Positions 17,698 to 26,066 of a stretch of DNA of 64,000 nucleotides are shown one piece after another. Made by a program: the position numbers and the translations under genes. Within the stretch, counting starts at the first letter, position 1, and each line of letters begins with the position of its first letter. The notes under the pieces are model-generated. The model searched no databases. It was not told where the DNA came from and was given only the letters and a program-made list of their open reading frames with translations. The stretch spans positions 62,001 to 126,000 of the forward strand of contig NZ_BAZR01000013.1 in the NCBI RefSeq assembly GCF_001315105.1, given 5' to 3'. This DNA is from Paenibacillus sp. JCM 10914 (GTDB taxonomy: Bacteria > Bacillota > Bacilli > Paenibacillales > Paenibacillaceae).

Positions 17698-18528
17698 CTA
17701 ACCGAGCAATATTGGCGCCTGCTTAACAGAAGGAGCGTGTCCGAGCACCTTTTTGTAAGAACGATAGAATGAAGAGTAATCCTGAAAGCCAACCGCAGAG
17801 GCGGCGGAGGTGGCGGATTGACCCTGCATCATCAGATTCTGTGCCATGACGATACGCTTATGTATGACATAATTCCAGACCGTTGAACCGGTTGCCGTAC
17901 GAAATATTTTGTTGAGATGGTGTTTGCTGACAAAGAACTTGTCAGACAAGTGATCCAAGGTTATGGATTCGGTGATATGGTCGTTCAAATATTGAATAAC
18001 CCTTGCGACGGTTCTCGTCGTCGTATCGTGGTCGGTAGGACCGGCCAGGGAATAACGGCTCATCAGGACTTGTGATAACAGTGCTTCCAGACGCACGCGA
18101 AGGGACAGATCCCGAATCGATTCATCGGCGAGACGGGCTGCCATCAATTGTTTGAAGAAGGGATACATCATTTGATCACCGTTATCCGTGTAATAGATGC
18201 CAGTCGTAGGCGGATCGGCATGGAACGGAGATAACAATAGCGACTGATTCTCCGGCGGCAGAAATCCCGGCACGAAATGAAGCGAGATGCGTTCATACGG
18301 CAGATCACTTTCAATTCGGACACCATGAAATACATGAGGGGCAATAAGCAGAAGACTATGCGGCTCTAATACATAGCGTTTACCCTCCACAAGATAACTG
18401 ACATCCCCCGATATAAAGTAAAAGATCTCATAAAAATTATGACAATGTATAGCATGCTGGTCCGTCATTTGCTGATCTACGGCGTGATGAAGGATTAAAG
18501 CGTCCGTATGGATGTTGATGAGCTGCAT
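17698..18528 (-). CDS. AraC-family transcriptional regulator with cupin-like sensor domain
   Basis: This 276-residue protein starts at ATG 18528, with AGAGGAGG just upstream. The N-terminal half has a cupin-type ligand domain (IHCHNFYEIFYFISGDVSYLVEGKRY, SLLLIAPHVFHGV, quoted in part). The C-terminal 100 residues carry two helix-turn-helix units, SDKFFVSKHHLNKIFR and SAVGFQDYSSFYRSYKKVLG, the AraC signature. It is divergent from the sugar isomerase/dehydrogenase pair with a 152-base gap and is the obvious candidate activator of those genes. The ligand is probably a sugar or sugar derivative. Confidence 0.88.
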   Translation of the reverse strand: MQLINIHTDALILHHAVDQQMTDQHAIHCHNFYEIFYFISGDVSYLVEGKRYVLEPHSLLLIAPHVFHGVRIESDLPYERISLHFVPGFLPPENQSLLLSPFHADPPTTGIYYTDNGDQMMYPFFKQLMAARLADESIRDLSLRVRLEALLSQVLMSRYSLAGPTDHDTTTRTVARVIQYLNDHITESITLDHLSDKFFVSKHHLNKIFRTATGSTVWNYVIHKRIVMAQNLMMQGQSATSAASAVGFQDYSSFYRSYKKVLGHAPSVKQAPILLG

Positions 18529-18680
18529 GGATAAACCTCCTCTAAGAATACCCACTTAGTGTATGAGATGATCGCTATATTTACAATATCTTAGCTCTGA
18601 TTTGCAATGGAACTTCCGCAGGAAATCCCTATACTGAAAGAGAGTTAAGCCATGATAAATACAGGGAGGTGCTATCATTC

Positions 18681-19436
18681 ATGCGTTTAGGAGCTCAATT
18701 GTATACCGTGCGATCATTTCTGCAGACAGAACGGGACATTGAACGGACATTGCAAAAAATTGCTGCTATTGGCTATACATCCATACAGGTATCAGCGATA
18801 GGTCCGATAAAGCCAGAGCGATTACGAGCGCTATGCGATGAATTATCGTTAGAGATTGTGCTGACGCACACGAATCCAGATCGTATCCTGAACGATACGG
18901 AGCGAGTGATCGAGGAGCACGATATATTAGGCTGTCAATATATTGGACTCGGAGCGATGCCGGATAAATATCGCGATCCGAAATGGTATTCGTATTTCGC
19001 AGCGGATTTCAGTGAAGCGGCTGGGCGGATCGCTCAGGCAGGTAAGCTGTTCATGTACCATAATCATCATTTCGAATTCGAGAAGATGGGCGGCAAGCGG
19101 ATGATAGAACGCCTAATGGAAGACTTCTCGCCTGAGGAGATGGGCGTTACGCTCGATACGTACTGGGTGCAGGCGGCTGGCGCGGATGTATGCGAATGGA
19201 TCGACATCTTGCAAGATCGTCTTCATTGCGTGCACTTGAAGGATATGGCCGTGATCGGTTCCGAGCAGCGTATGGCGCCGGTAATGGAAGGGAATATGAA
19301 CTTTCGTGCGATTATGGCAGCACTCGAACGCGCCAACACCAAATATTTGCTTGTTGAACAGGATGTATGTTTAACCAGTCCGTTCGATTGTCTGTCGACA
19401 AGCTATCAGAATCTGGCCACGCTCGGCTACCGCTAA
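18681..19436 (+). CDS. sugar phosphate isomerase/epimerase (xylose-isomerase-like TIM barrel)
   Basis: This 251-residue protein begins MRLGAQLYTVRSFLQ at ATG 18681, 11 bases after AGGGAGG; the frame also opens at GTG 18669. The metal-site pattern includes EIVLTHTNPDR, FMYHNHHFEFEK, GVTLDTYWVQAAG and LVEQD, in the order expected for the IolE/xylose-isomerase-like barrel. Such enzymes epimerise or dehydrate keto sugars or inositols. It overlaps functionally with the Gfo/Idh/MocA gene starting 18 bases later, and the two genes probably act in sequence on an imported sugar or polyol, controlled by the divergent AraC regulator. Confidence 0.88.
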   Translation: MRLGAQLYTVRSFLQTERDIERTLQKIAAIGYTSIQVSAIGPIKPERLRALCDELSLEIVLTHTNPDRILNDTERVIEEHDILGCQYIGLGAMPDKYRDPKWYSYFAADFSEAAGRIAQAGKLFMYHNHHFEFEKMGGKRMIERLMEDFSPEEMGVTLDTYWVQAAGADVCEWIDILQDRLHCVHLKDMAVIGSEQRMAPVMEGNMNFRAIMAALERANTKYLLVEQDVCLTSPFDCLSTSYQNLATLGYR

Positions 19437-19454
19437 GGAGACAGGAGCTATATT

Positions 19455-20582
19455 ATGAAAACATTACGTATTGGCATTATTGGCATGGGTAACATGGGCT
19501 CGGACCATGCAAAGAAATTAGCTCAAGGTACGGTGCCGGAAGTCATCTTAACGGCCGTGTCGGAAAACGACGGCCAGCGGCTTGCGGCTTCCCGATCTTA
19601 CTTGCCCGATACCGTCGGCTTCTTCGCATCGCCGCATGAGATGATGGACAGCGGACTTTGCGATGCGGTCATTATAGCAACCCCTCATTATGATCATCCG
19701 GAGCTGGCGATAGCAGCATTCAGCAAAGGATTGCATGTACTATGCGAGAAGCCTGCAGGCGTATATACGAAGCAAGTAAGGGCGATGAACGATAAAGCGC
19801 GCGACAGCGGCGTTGTATTCGGCATGATGTTTAATCAAAGAACCAACCCGTTGTACCGGAAGATGCATGATATGATTCAGGGCGGAGAGCTTGGAGCAAT
19901 TAAGCGCGTCAATTGGATCATTACCGACTGGTACAGAACGCAGGCGTATTACGATTCAGGCAGCTGGCGTGCAACTTGGGCCGGAGAAGGCGGCGGGGTG
20001 CTTATTAACCAATGCCCGCATAACATTGACCTGCTTCAATGGATATGCGGCATGCCAACGAAGGTCCGAGCTTTTTGCCATGAAGGGAAATGGCATGATA
20101 TCGAGGTGGAGGACGATGTAACCGCGTACCTGGAATTCGAGAACGGTTCAACGGGAGTATTCGTAACGACGACAGGGGATTTACCCGGCACGAATCGTCT
20201 CGAGATCACGCTGGAGTTCGGCAAGCTGGTATGCGAGAACAATACGCTGACTCTGCACAAGCTCAGCCAGAGTGAGCGCCAATATTGTTACGAATCGAAG
20301 GATGGCTTCGCACAACCTACCGTTGATGTAAGTCATGTACCCGTGGAAGGGGACAACAGCCAGCATATGGGCGTCATCCAATCGTTTGCGAACTCGGTGC
20401 TGGACGGAACGGCGTTGATTGCAGACGGGGAGGAAGGGATTCGCAGTCTCATGCTATCCAATGCCATGCACTTATCCAGTTGGCTGGGTGAGACCGTCGA
20501 TTTACCCATCGATGAAGAAGTGTTTCTCAGAGAGCTAGAGAAGAAGATAGAGGCAAGTAATGCAAGAGTAACTAATAAGTAA
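19455..20582 (+). CDS. Gfo/Idh/MocA family NAD(P)-dependent oxidoreductase
   Basis: This 375-residue protein has the N-terminal Rossmann motif IGIIGMGNMGSDHAKKL and the conserved CEKPAGVYTKQV with the catalytic Lys of the EKP motif. Its C-terminal alpha/beta substrate domain contains GGGVLINQCPHNIDLLQW, which carries the conserved active-site Asp and His region. The family oxidises sugars or inositol at a hydroxyl carbon with NAD(P). It follows the TIM-barrel isomerase by 18 bases in one operon. Its stop is only 7 bases from the stop of the convergent LysR gene, with no hairpin in between. Confidence 0.9.
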   Translation: MKTLRIGIIGMGNMGSDHAKKLAQGTVPEVILTAVSENDGQRLAASRSYLPDTVGFFASPHEMMDSGLCDAVIIATPHYDHPELAIAAFSKGLHVLCEKPAGVYTKQVRAMNDKARDSGVVFGMMFNQRTNPLYRKMHDMIQGGELGAIKRVNWIITDWYRTQAYYDSGSWRATWAGEGGGVLINQCPHNIDLLQWICGMPTKVRAFCHEGKWHDIEVEDDVTAYLEFENGSTGVFVTTTGDLPGTNRLEITLEFGKLVCENNTLTLHKLSQSERQYCYESKDGFAQPTVDVSHVPVEGDNSQHMGVIQSFANSVLDGTALIADGEEGIRSLMLSNAMHLSSWLGETVDLPIDEEVFLRELEKKIEASNARVTNK

Positions 20583-20589
20583 ACAGTAC

Positions 20590-21495
20590 TCAGCTCCTCG
20601 TGTCCATAAACAATGAATGATATCTATCCATAAAACGTTTCACCGTTGAATCCATCGACATGGATTCTTTCATCACCCAGCCAATCACGATGTCTCTCTG
20701 CGGCATATCGATATCGATCGATACGAAATCATTGTGATTGGCCAGGTGATTGCGGAACGAGTATTCATGACCAATCGTAACGGCATCCAATTGGACTAGC
20801 GCAGCTCCGATCGCCTCAGAGTTGCAGCTGCGAAACAGTACATGCACCTGCGTGCCTGCGTGAGTTAACTGTTCAATGAAAGGATCGGCAAATTCATCGT
20901 TAAAGACAACAAAAGTTTGTCCCTCTAAATCCTCAAGTTTAATTTTCTTCTTATTGGACAGCTTGTTCTCCTTGCTTACACATGCAAATAATTTACCTCG
21001 TTCGATCGAATGAAACAAGAGGCCGTTTAACTGCGTGTCGATATCATCGGCAGCAATGGCAACTAATCCAAAATCGATTTCCTCTTCGCGTACTTCCTGC
21101 ACGATGATTCGGGATTCCTGTTCCGAGAGCTGAAATTTGAGCTCAGGATAAGAGTTTTTCATGGAGGAGATGGATTGGATTACAGACGGGAGTCCACCAG
21201 GAATGACCGATAACCGAAGCTCTTCCTTACCCTTTTCTCCCATATAATCCGCAATTTCTTTAATCGCCAGAGTGCTGTTCAGTATATCCTTCATTTTGTC
21301 GATAATGGGACTACATTCCGAGATCAGATAAGCGCCTCTCCTTGTACGAAGGAAGAGCTTGATATCAAGCAGTTCTTCCAGCTTGGTGATCGCTTGGCTT
21401 ATTGTGGATTGGGTAACCGACAAGTTCGCAGCAGCCATCGTGATCGATTCGGTCCTTGCGACCTCGACTACGTACTTCATATGTTCAATATTCAT
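20590..21495 (-). CDS. LysR-family transcriptional regulator
   Basis: This 301-residue protein has an N-terminal winged helix-turn-helix (VVEVARTESITMAAANLSVTQSTISQAI, quoted in part, residues about 9-40) and a C-terminal periplasmic-binding-like effector domain. It is divergent from the SDR gene at 21617 across 121 bases of very AT-rich DNA. By the usual LysR arrangement it controls that SDR gene and itself. The inducer is unknown. Confidence 0.9.
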   Translation of the reverse strand: MNIEHMKYVVEVARTESITMAAANLSVTQSTISQAITKLEELLDIKLFLRTRRGAYLISECSPIIDKMKDILNSTLAIKEIADYMGEKGKEELRLSVIPGGLPSVIQSISSMKNSYPELKFQLSEQESRIIVQEVREEEIDFGLVAIAADDIDTQLNGLLFHSIERGKLFACVSKENKLSNKKKIKLEDLEGQTFVVFNDEFADPFIEQLTHAGTQVHVLFRSCNSEAIGAALVQLDAVTIGHEYSFRNHLANHNDFVSIDIDMPQRDIVIGWVMKESMSMDSTVKRFMDRYHSLFMDTRS

Positions 21496-21512
21496 CTGCC
21501 TGCCCCAGTCAT

Positions 21513-21555
21513 TAATTAATTTAATAGTAACTTAATTTAACTTAAATATACATAA
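21513..21555. promoter_or_regulatory. AT-rich divergent control region, LysR target candidate
   Basis: The block contains TTAATTAATTTAA and two near-direct copies of TAACTTAA eight to ten bases apart. I cannot single out a T-N11-A LysR box with certainty. Confidence 0.3.
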
Positions 21556-21616
21556 AGTAAGGGCGGATGTACAATAATGAAGTAAGCGATATCATGTTGG
21601 AAGGGAGACTAAGGAT

Positions 21617-22393
21617 ATGACTGTCACTCGTTTTCAAGATAAGGTAGCGATTGTTACGGGGGGAGCGTCCGGCATCGGACATGCCATTGCAGAGCGTCTC
21701 GTAAGGGAAGGCGCGTATGTCGTAGCAGCAGACCTGAATCAGGAACGCTTGCATGATATGCAGAAGGCCCTTGGTGAGCGTTTCTTGGGCGTAACGGCCA
21801 ATGTCACGCAAGAAGATCAAGTGGCTAAACTTGTTCAAGATGCGGTAGAGAAATTCGGCGGTTTGGATATCGCCTTTAATGTAGCGGGAGCTTCCAAGTC
21901 AGGGACGATAACGGAGCTATCGGAAGCAGATTGGGATTTTACCGTTGATTTATGCTTGAAAGGCGTATTCTTAAGCATGAAACACGAAGCCAAGCAGATG
22001 ATGAAACAGGGTGGAGGAGCTATCGTCAATGTGGCTTCACTCAATGCCCACGTTCCGATGTATGCGGGTTCGGCTTATGCCTCAGCCAAAGCTGGCGTGG
22101 AAATGCTGACACGCAACGGCGCGCTGGAAATGGCTCGCAACAACATCCGCGTGAATGCCATTCTACCGGGATTGATTGAGACGCCGCTAACCTCCGGACT
22201 GCTCAGCAGCGAAGAGATTCGCGCCGCCTATATGGAGCGAATTCCAATGAATCGGGCAGCTGTTCCTGAAGAAATGACAGGTCCGGCATTATTTTTGGCT
22301 AGTAGTGATGCAGCGTACGTATCCGGGGCCAGCTTGCTAGTGGATGGCGCATGGAATACGAGCGGGTATCCGGATTTAAGCCGCTGGTTCTAG
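21617..22393 (+). CDS. SDR-family oxidoreductase
   Basis: This 258-residue short-chain dehydrogenase/reductase has the cofactor motif TGGASGIGHAIAERL, the NVAGAS strand, the catalytic Ser in NVASLNAH and the YASAKAG Tyr-Lys pair, then the usual GLIETPL and SGASLLVDGAW ending. It probably oxidises or reduces a hydroxyl or keto group with NAD(P)(H); the substrate is unknown. It is divergent from, and probably controlled by, the LysR gene, and ends at a strong terminator. Confidence 0.9.
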   Translation: MTVTRFQDKVAIVTGGASGIGHAIAERLVREGAYVVAADLNQERLHDMQKALGERFLGVTANVTQEDQVAKLVQDAVEKFGGLDIAFNVAGASKSGTITELSEADWDFTVDLCLKGVFLSMKHEAKQMMKQGGGAIVNVASLNAHVPMYAGSAYASAKAGVEMLTRNGALEMARNNIRVNAILPGLIETPLTSGLLSSEEIRAAYMERIPMNRAAVPEEMTGPALFLASSDAAYVSGASLLVDGAWNTSGYPDLSRWF

Positions 22394-22408
22394 GGGCAAC
22401 TCATGACT

Positions 22409-22438
22409 AAAAAACCGCGAATGATCGCGGTTTTTTTT
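22409..22438 (+). terminator. terminator of the first SDR gene
   Basis: The stem AAAAAACCGCGA/TCGCGGTTTTTT has loop ATGA and is followed by a T run. Confidence 0.92.
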
Positions 22439-22451
22439 GTGATCAATTCAT

Positions 22452-22500
22452 TTGACAAAGGCTCCTGCAATTCACTATAATTTAAATGAACAGTTGTTCA
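22452..22500 (+). promoter_or_regulatory. consensus promoter with TetR-type operator upstream of the second SDR gene
   Basis: TTGACA at 22452-22457 and TATAAT at 22476-22481, with an 18-base spacer, are both perfect hexamers. TGAACA-GT-TGTTCA at 22487-22500 lies across the expected start point, an ideal place for a TetR dimer. The TetR gene at 23493 is the natural candidate. Confidence 0.8.
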
Positions 22501-22523
22501 ATAAATGTATGGAGGGATTTGTC

Positions 22524-23285
22524 ATGCGTTTGAAGGATAAAGTAGCCGTCGTGACTGGTGCTGCATCAGGCATGGGTAAAGCGATAGCTGAATTGTATGC
22601 AACAGAAGGGGCAAAGGTTGTCGTATCTGATCTTAATATCGAAGGTGCGCAAGCGGTTGCTGACGGGATTAAAGCTGCTGGTGGCGAGGCAGTAGCCGTT
22701 AAGACCAATGTTGCGGATTCAGGCGATATCAATACGATGATTGATACAGCCGTCAATACTTACGGAACACTCGACATTCTAGTGAACAACGCGGGCATTA
22801 TGGATAATATGGCAGCGATCGGTGAGGTAGAGGATGAAAGATGGGATCTGATATTCGATGTAAATACCAAGGCCGTTATGCGTGCCATTCGCAAGGCCAT
22901 TCCGATCTTCCTGGAAAAAGGTAATGGCGTTATCGTTAATACCGCTTCAACAGGTGGTTTTAGTGGAGCGCATGCAGGCGCTGCTTATACGGCGTCGAAA
23001 CACGCTGTGATCGGTATTACCAAAAACACAGGATTTATGTACGCACAAAAAGGGATTCGCTGTAATGCGATCGCACCTGGCGCAACAATGACGAACATTT
23101 CCGCTTCGATTAAGAATGTGGACGAATTTGGTGCATCCCGCACGAAGGTAACCCAAGGCGTCATTCCGCGTGTTGGACAACCTGAAGAGATCGCCCAGGT
23201 TGCGTTGTTCCTGGCTTCGGATGAATCCAGCTTTGTGAACGGCACCGTCGTATCCGCTGATGGCGGATGGACCGCTGGTTTCTAA
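22524..23285 (+). CDS. SDR-family oxidoreductase (3-oxoacyl-ACP-reductase-like)
   Basis: This 253-residue protein starts at ATG 22524 behind ATGGAGGG; the longer open frame from 22452 would include the promoter. It has TGAASGMGKAIAELYA at the cofactor site, NNAGIMD, the catalytic Ser in NTASTGGF, YTASKHA with the Tyr and Lys, and the C-terminal VNGTVVSADGGW typical of FabG-like SDRs. Placed between a TetR-type operator and a TetR gene, it looks like a stress- or solvent-inducible enzyme and not the fatty-acid-synthesis FabG, which usually lies with other fab genes. Confidence 0.9.
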   Translation: MRLKDKVAVVTGAASGMGKAIAELYATEGAKVVVSDLNIEGAQAVADGIKAAGGEAVAVKTNVADSGDINTMIDTAVNTYGTLDILVNNAGIMDNMAAIGEVEDERWDLIFDVNTKAVMRAIRKAIPIFLEKGNGVIVNTASTGGFSGAHAGAAYTASKHAVIGITKNTGFMYAQKGIRCNAIAPGATMTNISASIKNVDEFGASRTKVTQGVIPRVGQPEEIAQVALFLASDESSFVNGTVVSADGGWTAGF

Positions 23286-23316
23286 CAAACTTTATTCATA
23301 CTAATATCACAACTAT

Positions 23317-23355
23317 CAAAAGTTGCAAGCAGATTCGATGCTCGCAACTTTTTTT
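23317..23355 (+). terminator. terminator of the second SDR gene
   Basis: The two-part stem AAAGTTGC and AGCA pairs with TGCT and GCAACTTT, followed by TTTTATTTT. Confidence 0.85.
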
Positions 23356-23492
23356 ATTTTATTGATTTTGAAGTATACTTTTTGCGGCACGCATTATATA
23401 ATACTCTTCATAAATCTAGTAATTGAACACAAAGAATAAAAACCGTTCATTAAACGAAGAGTGGGTAATATATATCAGGGAGTGCATGGGAC

Positions 23493-24077
23493 ATGAATGA
23501 TCAGGATCAAAGAGTCATCAAGACTAAAACAGCCTTACATCAAGCGCTCGTAGCCTTATTGAAGACGAATGCCCTGGAGTCCATTTCCGTATCCGCGCTA
23601 TGCAGAGAGGCAAGCGTTAACAGGGGGACTTTTTATCTGCATTACAAAGACATCGGGACCTTATTTGACGAGCATCTCAATTATTTGCTTAAGGATTTGG
23701 AAGAATCGTACTATGAGCCATACCGACACGTGTCTTTATTAATACCAAATGATCTCGATCCATCCACAATCCGGATTTTTCATCACGTGAAGAAATATCA
23801 ATCTTTCTATGAAATCGTATTTGATAAGAAATCTTCGTTGTCCTACTACTATTCATTACTTGAGAAAATAAAGGCTCTTATGCTGGAAAGCTCATTGAAA
23901 CATCGTTCGGATATACATGAGTTGTCATGGTTGATTGCATACCAGGCTAATGCGATTATGGGCTTAATTATCCAATGGAATGAAGATGGGTATAAGCACA
24001 CGCCGGAATTCATGAATGAACAGCTCACGTATTTCTTGAGGTCTCAAGATAGAGAAACATCATATGATCGTTCATAA
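23493..24077 (+). CDS. TetR/AcrR-family transcriptional regulator
   Basis: This 194-residue protein has an N-terminal TetR helix-turn-helix (ISVSALCREASVNRGTFYLHYKDIGTLF, quoted in part), in which NRGTFYLHYKD is the classic recognition end. The C-terminal domain resembles the TetR_C group common in Bacillota (YYYSLLEKIKALM, FIVQWN-like IIQWNEDGY). It lies 207 bases after the SDR gene on the same strand and is the likely repressor of the TGAACA-GT-TGTTCA operator at 22487. Confidence 0.88.
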   Translation: MNDQDQRVIKTKTALHQALVALLKTNALESISVSALCREASVNRGTFYLHYKDIGTLFDEHLNYLLKDLEESYYEPYRHVSLLIPNDLDPSTIRIFHHVKKYQSFYEIVFDKKSSLSYYYSLLEKIKALMLESSLKHRSDIHELSWLIAYQANAIMGLIIQWNEDGYKHTPEFMNEQLTYFLRSQDRETSYDRS

Positions 24078-24130
24078 TAATAGGAGGTCAGCGTCCGTTG
24101 AATGGGGGCTGGCCCTATTTCATATTTGTG

Positions 24131-24156
24131 GCTGCTTTAAGGCGGCTTTTTCTGTT
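24131..24156 (+). terminator. terminator of the TetR gene
   Basis: The short stem GCTGC/GCGGC (one G-T pair) around TTTAAG is followed by TTTTTCTGTTT. Confidence 0.55.
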
Positions 24157-24308
24157 TACATACAAGACATACTGGACCTAAGTCTGGGATGTAATCTCAT
24201 TCGCGGGGCCAATGCTAAAGCTTTCCAGCGATGCTATACTGAACAGGACTCCGAAGATGGAAGCGGATGGTAAAAACTATCAGGATGATGGAAGAATGGA
24301 GAATGGAT

Positions 24309-25274
24309 ATGCGGAAAAGCACAGGTTGGTTAATCGTTATTGTGGGTGTGCTGTTGTTAATATTCACCTTAAATCCAACGAAATATTTCTCAGGCATTCA
24401 ATTAGGAAATATTCTCAATATGGAAGAGATCAATGATGAAGAAGTATTCCCGGCCGAAGATTTCCAGCAACTGCAGTTGCATACGGGAAGTACCAATGTG
24501 AATGTCATCCAAGGCAACTCCGACCAAATCAAAGTTAGCCTGCAAGGAAAGGCAAGTACGAATCTAGCAGAGCAAATAAAGCTTAAGGCGGAACCTCGCG
24601 GGGACACCCTTGTTCTGGGCGTTGATTACCCGCAGGGCATCAATCTGGGCGTGCAGATCAGAAACGTTGAAATGATATTGGAAATGCCCGAGAAGCAATG
24701 GAAAACCGCGGTAATTGAGAGCGGAAGCGGCAATATTGATATAGCTCAGTTACTGGGTGATCAGATTGAAGTGAAAGCGTCAAGTGGTAACGTCCGTTTA
24801 ACGCATGTGAGTGGTGATAAGCTTCAGGTCTACACGGGCAGCGGTAATATGTCGATTGAAGAGATCCGAGCGGAATCGATCATGTTGAAGGCAGGTTCTG
24901 GTAATATTAGAGCAGAACAATATACGGCTGCCTCTCTAAGTTTCCAAAATGGTAGTGGTAATGTTGAGCTGGATAGCGGAGCATCGGAACTGCAAGGGAA
25001 AAGCGGTTCAGGTGACATCCTGATCGTCACAGAAGATCTCGCGCATAACACGGATATTCAAGCTGGAAGCGGTAAGGTAACCATCGACTTGGTTCAAATG
25101 CCTTCTTCATTAGAGGTGGACTACCAAGGAGGCTCCGGCAGAGGAAGTGTGGAATGGGACGGCTTCCAATCTGAAGTGAATGACCAGAACGGTAAACGGT
25201 TGAAGGGAATGTTTGGTGCTGGCGAGGCATTACTCAAGGTACGCACAGGCTCAGGAAACTTTACGTTGAAATAA
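24309..25274 (+). CDS. DUF4097-family beta-helical repeat protein, membrane-anchored
   Basis: This protein of about 321 residues starts at ATG 24309 behind GGAG; the frame also opens at 24267. An N-terminal membrane anchor (TGWLIVIVGVLLLIFTL) is followed by a region built of about 20-residue beta repeats, each with SGN or GSGN (SGSGNIDI, SSGNVRL, GSGNMSI, GSGNIRA, GSGNVEL). This is the DUF4097 pattern, thought to form a beta-helix exposed on the outer face of the membrane. Its function is unknown. Relatives are often linked to envelope-stress modules, but no LiaR-type or PspC gene is nearby. Confidence 0.85.
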   Translation: MRKSTGWLIVIVGVLLLIFTLNPTKYFSGIQLGNILNMEEINDEEVFPAEDFQQLQLHTGSTNVNVIQGNSDQIKVSLQGKASTNLAEQIKLKAEPRGDTLVLGVDYPQGINLGVQIRNVEMILEMPEKQWKTAVIESGSGNIDIAQLLGDQIEVKASSGNVRLTHVSGDKLQVYTGSGNMSIEEIRAESIMLKAGSGNIRAEQYTAASLSFQNGSGNVELDSGASELQGKSGSGDILIVTEDLAHNTDIQAGSGKVTIDLVQMPSSLEVDYQGGSGRGSVEWDGFQSEVNDQNGKRLKGMFGAGEALLKVRTGSGNFTLK

Positions 25275-25359
25275 AGGAGCCGGCAGGTTTAGAATATCTC
25301 TTTCGTGTTATGATAGATAAGAATTCCATTCTGAATTTAATTAAGGGAGCGAAAGAGTT

Positions 25360-25740
25360 ATGATCGGTAAAGTTGGTCAAATTATGGTGTATGTGAATGA
25401 TCAGGATGCAGCCGTCAATTTCTGGACGGAAAAGCTCGGGTTTCGAATCGTGTCTGAGGAGAATAACGGACAAGGAATGCGATGGATCGAGGTTGCTCCG
25501 AGCGACGACGCGCAAACGAGCATCGTTCTGCACAATAAAGAAATGGTTGCCAAAATGTCGCCTGGAGTTAGCTTGGGCACTCCGTCCTTAATGTTCTTCA
25601 CTGCCAATATCGATGAGCTGTATAGCCGATTATCTAGTAACAACGTCAAGCTTGGTGAAATGATCAATATGCCTTCGGGCAAAGTCTTTAACTTTGCCGA
25701 TGATGAAGACCAATATTTCGCCGTCATGGAAAGACAATGA
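25360..25740 (+). CDS. VOC-family (glyoxalase/dioxygenase-like) protein
   Basis: This 126-residue protein has two beta-alpha-beta-beta-beta units: QIMVYVNDQDAAVNFWTEKLGF at the start and MFFTANIDELYSRLSSNNVKLGE in the second half. Candidate metal ligands include Glu in RWIEVAP and a C-terminal Asp in DDEDQYFAVME. This matches the vicinal-oxygen-chelate fold of glyoxalase and antibiotic-binding proteins. The ligand is unknown. It has its own ribosome site (GGGAGCG) and terminator. Confidence 0.88.
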   Translation: MIGKVGQIMVYVNDQDAAVNFWTEKLGFRIVSEENNGQGMRWIEVAPSDDAQTSIVLHNKEMVAKMSPGVSLGTPSLMFFTANIDELYSRLSSNNVKLGEMINMPSGKVFNFADDEDQYFAVMERQ

Positions 25741-25760
25741 GCTTGATTCAATATGAATGT

Positions 25761-25792
25761 AACGGCAGTCGCAGCAGCGACTGTCGTTTTTT
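25761..25792. terminator. terminator of the VOC gene
   Basis: The stem ACGGCAGTCGC/GCGACTGTCGT with loop AGCA is followed by TTTTTT. Confidence 0.85.
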
Positions 25793-25997
25793 GTATGGAA
25801 TCTTTCCTCATATTGGCATGGTTCAAAAGTTTTAATCAGTGCGTTTGATTGGTTGAAAAGTAATACGCGCAGAAATTAATTATAGACCTCCGACTGATAT
25901 ACGGGGCTATTTAATCGTGGTAGGGTAAAAGCAAGGATGAGACAGCATGGTTAAAAGAACAAACGATGTTGCCGTCAGATCCTCTTTTTTTATCATA

Positions 25998-26026
25998 AAT
26001 TGACCATATTACGATATTGGTCAATT
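25998..26026 (+). promoter_or_regulatory. inverted-repeat operator candidate upstream of the CYP102 gene
   Basis: Perfect 9-bp arms AATTGACCA and TGGTCAATT are separated by 11 bases and end 40 bases before the coding start. Related fused P450s are repressed by a TetR-type protein released by fatty acids, but no such gene lies next to this one and this palindrome does not resemble the known BM3R1 site. Confidence 0.5.
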
Positions 26027-26066
26027 CGTATTAACAGAGAGAAATAAGGATATGGAGGGAAAATAA

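Noticed and set aside
24064..24273. Short plus-strand frame after the TetR gene (69 codons)
   Set aside because: It spans the terminator at 24131 and ends in the leader of the DUF4097 gene; no convincing start or domain.
24720..25270. Repeated GSGN-coding segments as a possible DNA tandem repeat
   Set aside because: The repeat is at protein level (beta-helix turns of DUF4097); the DNA units differ too much for a tandem repeat array.
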